NCBI GenBank assembly: GCA_046756945.1
Contig: JBHHXI010000112.1
Location: forward strand, 1 to 10,091
DNA length: 10,091 nucleotides
Reading direction: 5' to 3'
DNA from: JACZQZ01 sp046756945
Lineage (GTDB): Bacteria > Pseudomonadota > Alphaproteobacteria > Rhodospirillales > 2-02-FULL-58-16
In this document: in pieces, positions 7,493 through 10,091 of the stretch
Layout: the number at the start of each line of letters is the position of its first letter
How positions within the stretch are numbered: position 1 is the first letter of the stretch
The notes under the pieces: generated by a model
The model's database searches: none
Seen by the model: only the letters and a program-made list of their open reading frames with translations
What the model was told of the DNA's origin: nothing
Position numbers and translations under genes: made by a program

Positions 7493-8326
7493 ATGAGCAA
7501 GACCGTCGCCGACATAATCCAGAAATTCGCCGGCCTCGCCACGTCCTTCATGAAACCCAAGCGGCGGGCCCTGGCCCTGGCCCTGGCCTCGGAGCGGCTG
7601 GTCCAGGTTCACCGCCTTTCGACGGCGAGGGGCGACGTGGCGTTCTGCTGCCCGTCCGCCAGGGCCCTGCACGACCCCTTGAACTTTTTCAAGGACGAGC
7701 CGGAGACGATCCGCTGGATCGATGTCTTCGTCAGGGACGGCGACGTCTTCTGGGACATCGGGGCGAACATTGGCGTTTACACGCTTTATGCGGCCCTCAA
7801 CCCGCATGTCACCGTGCTCGCTTTCGAGCCGGGCGCGGCCAGCTTCGGCGCCCTGGTCAGGAACGTCGAACTCAACGGCATGGGCGACAGGGTCCAGACC
7901 TACTGCCTGGCCTTCGACGAGACAACGCGCCTGGATTTCCTGCACATGGCGAACACGGCGGCGGGCGGTTCCATGCATGGGTTCGGCCAATTGGACACCG
8001 TCGAAGGCAGGATCGAGCCGGTCTTCTCCCAGGCGGTGCCCGGCTTTTCCATCGACGATTTCCGGCGCATGTTCGGTGTCCGGCAGCCCGATCACGTCAA
8101 GCTGGACGTGGACGGAATCGAAGAGAAGATTCTTCGCGGCGGTGAAGACGCGTTGAAAGGAGTCAAAACGGTCCTTGTCGAGCTTGCCGGCGCCGATCGG
8201 GAGCGCGTGGAGGGAGGGCCGTCGGCGGTGCTCGCCGGGTACGGTTTTCGGCAGGCGGGGGACTTCAACAAGGACACCGCCCGCAACTGGCTTTTCGTCA
8301 ACGGCCGCCTTGGCGCCATACCTTAG
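7493..8326 (+). CDS. FkbM-family SAM-dependent methyltransferase
   Basis: Predicted O-methyltransferase of the FkbM family, whose members methylate sugars, polyketides or other small molecules. The substrate here cannot be read from the sequence. The 277-aa product has SAM motif I as DIGANIG (88-94), an acidic strand end FEPG (111-114) that should contact the SAM ribose, RNVELNG (123-129), and the FkbM hallmark KLDVDGIEEKIL (203-214). Asp replaces the commoner Glu in the DVEG part of that hallmark. Residues 1-40 form a basic helical leader with an Ala-Leu run. I chose the ATG at 7493-7495 because AAAGGG lies 6 nt upstream; GTG 7469 and ATG 7475 are in-frame alternatives. No glycosyltransferase or polysaccharide gene is adjacent, so it stands as an orphan. 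Fold is firm; role unknown. Confidence 0.9.
   Translation: MSKTVADIIQKFAGLATSFMKPKRRALALALASERLVQVHRLSTARGDVAFCCPSARALHDPLNFFKDEPETIRWIDVFVRDGDVFWDIGANIGVYTLYAALNPHVTVLAFEPGAASFGALVRNVELNGMGDRVQTYCLAFDETTRLDFLHMANTAAGGSMHGFGQLDTVEGRIEPVFSQAVPGFSIDDFRRMFGVRQPDHVKLDVDGIEEKILRGGEDALKGVKTVLVELAGADRERVEGGPSAVLAGYGFRQAGDFNKDTARNWLFVNGRLGAIP
7567..7588 (+). repeat. Hexamer tandem repeat GGCCCT within the methyltransferase gene
   Basis: Three perfect copies of GGCCCT (7567-7584) and a partial fourth encode an Ala-Leu run near residues 26-31 of the methyltransferase. The unit is two codons long, so gain or loss of copies would not shift the frame. Confidence 0.7.
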
Positions 8327-8446
8327 AACCTGCCCCCAATCACCGTTCCTTAATCTTTTCCCCGTACCCTCGGCGGGCGAAAACCTCTCGGGGCGGACTC
8401 CGGCGCGCGCCGGCCGGCCCCGGTGGAAAAGGCAGGCGCAGGTTCT
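8325..8446. repeat. Nested inverted-repeat block between methyltransferase and metalloprotease genes
   Basis: Four complementary pairs nest inside each other. The outermost is AGAACCTGC (8325-8333) with GCAGGTTCT (8438-8446). Inside it are CTTTTCC (8355-8361) with GGAAAAG (8425-8431), then CGGGGC (8389-8394) with GCCCCG (8417-8422). At the centre is a self-complementary 14-mer, CCGGCGCGCGCCGG (8400-8413). As RNA the stretch could form one long interrupted hairpin; as DNA it resembles a small palindromic element. It begins over the methyltransferase stop codon and ends 9 nt before the next start. No T-run suggests a simple terminator. It could be an mRNA structure, a REP- or MITE-like insertion, or partly chance in GC-rich DNA. 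The pairs were read directly; the function is unknown. Confidence 0.5.
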
Positions 8447-8455
8447 TAATCGCCG

Positions 8456-9196
8456 ATGATTTCGTCCGTATCCCCGCTGATCGACCTGCCCCGCGCCGAC
8501 CGGCCGCTTCAGCCGGGCGTCCGCGTGGCCAAGGCGACTCCGGCCGGCGACGGCACCGCCCCGGCGCCGGCGCTCGGAATTCCTTCCCGCCTGGCCGATG
8601 GGAAGACACTTCTCGCGGCCCAGGAGCAACGGCCGGGCGCGGACAAACGGCACGGAAAACCGGGCGGCCAACGGGAACTGAGCGACGATGAACAGGAGAT
8701 CGTCGCCGAACTCAAGCGCCGCGACACCGAAGTCCGCCGCCACGAGCAGGCCCATTCGGCGGCCGCCGGGAGCTATGGCGGCCTGCCGTCCTTTGAATAC
8801 GAGCGCGGACCCGACGGCCGGCTGTACGCCGTCGGCGGCGAGGTCAAGATCGACACCAGCCCCTTGAACGATCCCGAGGCGACCATCCAAAAGATGGACA
8901 TCGTCATCCGGGCGGCCCTGGCGCCGGCCAACCCGTCCGCCCAGGATCACGCCGTCGCCGCCCAGGCCAGACAGGCCCGCCAGCAGGCCATCGCCGAAGT
9001 GAGGGCGGAGAAGCGGGATGAGCAGGAGGAGGCCGGCGCGCGCCTCGACGCCGCGGCAGGCGGGACCGCGGGCGGCGCCGGCTTTGCCGCCGCCAGCCTG
9101 CGCGACGCCCTCGCTGCCTATGGGCGCGCCGCCGGCGCCGCCTCCGTACCCGCCGCGGAAATCGACCGGCCCCGGGTTCAGGCGCTCGTCGCCTGA
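8456..9196 (+). CDS. Putative metalloprotease, SprA-related family (CJM1_0395-like)
   Basis: Predicted zinc metalloprotease of the SprA-related family (Pfam PF12118 as I recall it); no physiological substrate is established that I know of. The 246-aa product has a disordered, Pro/Ala-rich N-terminus (1-70) with no signal peptide. The conserved core begins at ELSDDEQEIVAELKRRDTEV (74-93) and contains the HExxH motif HEQAH (96-100). It continues through FEYERGPDGRLYAVGGEV (113-130), IDTSP (132-136) and NPSAQDHAVAAQA (159-171). The C-terminal third is charged, helical and Ala-rich. HExxH supplies two His ligands and the catalytic Glu; the third ligand is not obvious. The ATG at 8456 lacks a strong ribosome site, and the upstream repeat block may affect its translation. 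Family is likely; activity is inference. Confidence 0.85.
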   Translation: MISSVSPLIDLPRADRPLQPGVRVAKATPAGDGTAPAPALGIPSRLADGKTLLAAQEQRPGADKRHGKPGGQRELSDDEQEIVAELKRRDTEVRRHEQAHSAAAGSYGGLPSFEYERGPDGRLYAVGGEVKIDTSPLNDPEATIQKMDIVIRAALAPANPSAQDHAVAAQARQARQQAIAEVRAEKRDEQEEAGARLDAAAGGTAGGAGFAAASLRDALAAYGRAAGAASVPAAEIDRPRVQALVA

Positions 9197-9197
9197 G

Positions 9198-9236
9198 CGC
9201 CGGCCTTCACGGGTACGGCCCCGCCCGGCGCCGGCG
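9198..9236. terminator. Possible hairpin in the convergent gap
   Basis: The 78-nt gap between the convergent metalloprotease and lipoprotein genes holds CGCCGGC (9198-9204) paired with GCCGGCG (9230-9236), and an inner CGGG/CCCG pair (9210-9213 with 9224-9227). A terminator shared by both genes would be expected here, but no T-run is present and such pairing arises easily in GC-rich DNA. Confidence 0.25.
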
Positions 9237-9274
9237 ACGCCGATCGACGGGTCGCGGATTTCGGCCGACAGGCG

Positions 9275-9559
9275 CTACTGGGGAATGTCGGGAGTGTCGG
9301 GAGTGTCGGACGGGTCCTTGGATGACGCGAGCACCGTGCCGCTGCCCGACTCTTCGCGGCAGACCGCGCCTTCGGTGACGGCGCGATGGACGGCGCAGTC
9401 CTGGCCGACGGCCGCCGACAGGCCGTGATCGGACATGGATTTGCTGGTCATCAGGTAGCTGATTCCGTCCGCGGTCCAGGCGGCGAGTTGCAGGGGCAGA
9501 GGCAGGGCACAGGCCCCGACGAAAAGCGGACACACAATAATCAACAGTCGCCGGAGCAT
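9275..9559 (-). CDS. Small predicted lipoprotein of unknown function (94 aa)
   Basis: A 94-residue protein with a basic N-terminus (MLRR), a hydrophobic core and a lipobox-like VGAC with Cys17, so it is predicted to be exported and lipidated. The mature part contains WTADGISYLMTSKSMSDHGL and then GQDCAVHRAVTEGAVCREE, with two Cys that could form a disulfide. It resembles small conserved alphaproteobacterial lipoproteins of unknown function that I recall only loosely. The C-terminus is a Ser/Asp/Thr/Pro repeat (about 84-94) encoded by a 9-nt tandem repeat. The ATG at 9557-9559 overlaps the stop of the upstream gene (TAATG), and GGGGAG lies 10 nt before it. No function is assigned. Confidence 0.75.
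   Translation of the reverse strand: MLRRLLIIVCPLFVGACALPLPLQLAAWTADGISYLMTSKSMSDHGLSAAVGQDCAVHRAVTEGAVCREESGSGTVLASSKDPSDTPDTPDIPQ
9284..9310. repeat. Three 9-nt tandem repeats at the 3' end of the lipoprotein gene
   Basis: Units AATGTCGGG (9284-9292), AGTGTCGGG (9293-9301) and AGTGTCGGA (9302-9310) follow without gaps. On the minus strand they encode the acidic (S/D)TP tail of the lipoprotein. The unit is a multiple of three, so copy changes would lengthen or shorten the tail without a frameshift. Confidence 0.8.
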
Positions 9560-9792
9560 TATTGCCCATCTCCCCGAGAAGTGGTTTGCCCGCCGTCGGC
9601 GCCGGCGTCGCGGCCGGGCCTTTCGTGCGCCGGGTCCGGCGCAGGGACGGATTCACATATCATCACGGTCAACTGCCGCCTGACCGCCCCGGAGATAATG
9701 CCCGTCTGGTCGATGGCCAGCCGGTAAAGGGCGACGGCCCTGGCGGCATCCGGCACCTCTTCCGCTTCGTGGATCAGGTCTGTGCGAGACAT
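9559..9792 (-). CDS. Hypothetical protein, 77 aa
   Basis: Unrecognised small protein beginning MSRTDLIHEAEEVPDAARAV. Residues 1-45 look like two or three amphipathic helices (ALYRLAIDQTGIISGAVRRQ) and end at LTVMICESVP; residues 48-77 are Pro/Gly/Asp-rich and probably disordered. There is no signal peptide or membrane segment, so it should be cytoplasmic. The ATG at 9790-9792 has a weak GGGAT about 10 nt upstream. Its TAA stop overlaps the lipoprotein ATG as TAATG, which supports real translation and coupling of the pair. The N-terminal helices resemble a single TPR-like hairpin, but this is only an impression. Confidence 0.6.
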   Translation of the reverse strand: MSRTDLIHEAEEVPDAARAVALYRLAIDQTGIISGAVRRQLTVMICESVPAPDPAHERPGRDAGADGGQTTSRGDGQ

Positions 9793-10015
9793 GGTGCGTC
9801 ATCCCGTTCTGGGCTGCACGGATAGTCCAACGCGGCGTGCCGCGGCCTTCTACCGCAGCGATACCCGCTGTCGTTCGATAATGGGCGAAAGCTGTTAAGG
9901 AAACCTGAAGAGGGGCCGGGCGCATGGACGAAGACGCCGCCATGACGGGGAACGCGGCGCAGGAGAGTCCTTCAGCATTGCGCCAGGGAAGGATAGTATC
10001 CAGGCTTCCACGGCC
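9793..10015. other. Intergenic region before tRNA-Ser
   Basis: These 223 nt separate the minus-strand 77-aa gene from the tRNA gene and should hold promoters facing both ways. For the tRNA, TTCAGC (9971-9976) and TAGTAT (9994-9999) with a 17-nt spacer form a weak sigma70-like promoter ending 16 nt before the mature tRNA. No convincing gene is seen; the open minus-strand frame through 9943 is a shadow frame of the 77-aa gene. Confidence 0.3.
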
Positions 10016-10091
10016 GGATGGGTGCCCGAGTGGTTGAAGGGACCGGTCTTGAAAACCGGCAGGGGTTAACGCTCCTCGTGGGTTCGAATCC
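10016..10091 (+). tRNA. tRNA-Ser (anticodon UGA), 3' end cut by window
   Basis: The acceptor 5' strand GGATGGG (10016-10022) is followed by TG and a D-arm CCCGAGTGGTTGAAGGG. The anticodon arm CCGGT-CTTGAAA-ACCGG has anticodon TGA, which reads UCA and other UCN serine codons. A long class II variable arm (AGGGGTTAACGCTCCT) and the T-arm GTGGGTTCGAATCC follow. The window ends inside the 3' side of the T-stem, so the acceptor 3' strand and CCA end are not visible. The long variable arm and anticodon make the serine assignment secure. Confidence 0.95.

Noticed and set aside
7406..8950. 514-codon minus-strand open frame opposite the methyltransferase and metalloprotease genes
   Set aside because: Antisense to two genes with SAM-binding and HExxH motifs, and it spans the intergenic block; no family resemblance.
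9653..9943. 96-codon minus-strand open frame overlapping the 77-aa gene
   Set aside because: It shares the strand in another frame but lacks the coupling to the lipoprotein gene seen for the 77-aa frame, and its translation resembles no protein I know.

Overview
The window is high-GC bacterial chromosome (well over 60% GC by eye). Its protein types and gene order (elyC-like, mltB-like, rlpA, dacA, tmk, holB, metG) suit an alphaproteobacterium, most likely Rhodospirillales or a close relative. This assignment rests on recalled family features and synteny, not on a database search. No mobile element, CRISPR array, rRNA gene or prophage gene was recognised.

Left block (1 to about 7222, all minus strand). 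In transcription order it holds a DUF218/ElyC-like membrane protein, an MltB-type lytic murein transglycosylase with its catalytic Glu, an RlpA lipoprotein (double-psi beta-barrel plus SPOR), a DacA/PBP5-type D-Ala-D-Ala carboxypeptidase, thymidylate kinase, the DNA polymerase III delta' subunit, and methionyl-tRNA synthetase, which runs off the left edge. Spacing is tight: 41 nt; an overlap or short gap; 151 nt with a hairpin; 7 nt; a 4-nt GTGA overlap; 49 nt. The first four genes act on the cell wall, and the last three serve dTTP supply, replication and translation.

Middle (7223 to 9196, plus strand). After a 270-nt divergent intergenic region comes an orphan FkbM-type SAM methyltransferase. 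A compact 122-nt stretch of nested inverted repeats follows, then a putative zinc metalloprotease of the SprA-related family with an HExxH motif.

Right end. Two small minus-strand genes, a 77-aa protein of unknown function and a 94-aa predicted lipoprotein, are joined by a TAATG stop/start overlap and converge on the metalloprotease gene. After 223 nt without a convincing gene, a tRNA-Ser(UGA) gene starts on the plus strand and is cut by the window end.

Most of the window is core housekeeping sequence. I do not see a clearly novel system. The best leads are the nested-repeat block between the methyltransferase and metalloprotease genes, the orphan methyltransferase, the uncharacterised metalloprotease and the coupled pair of small genes.
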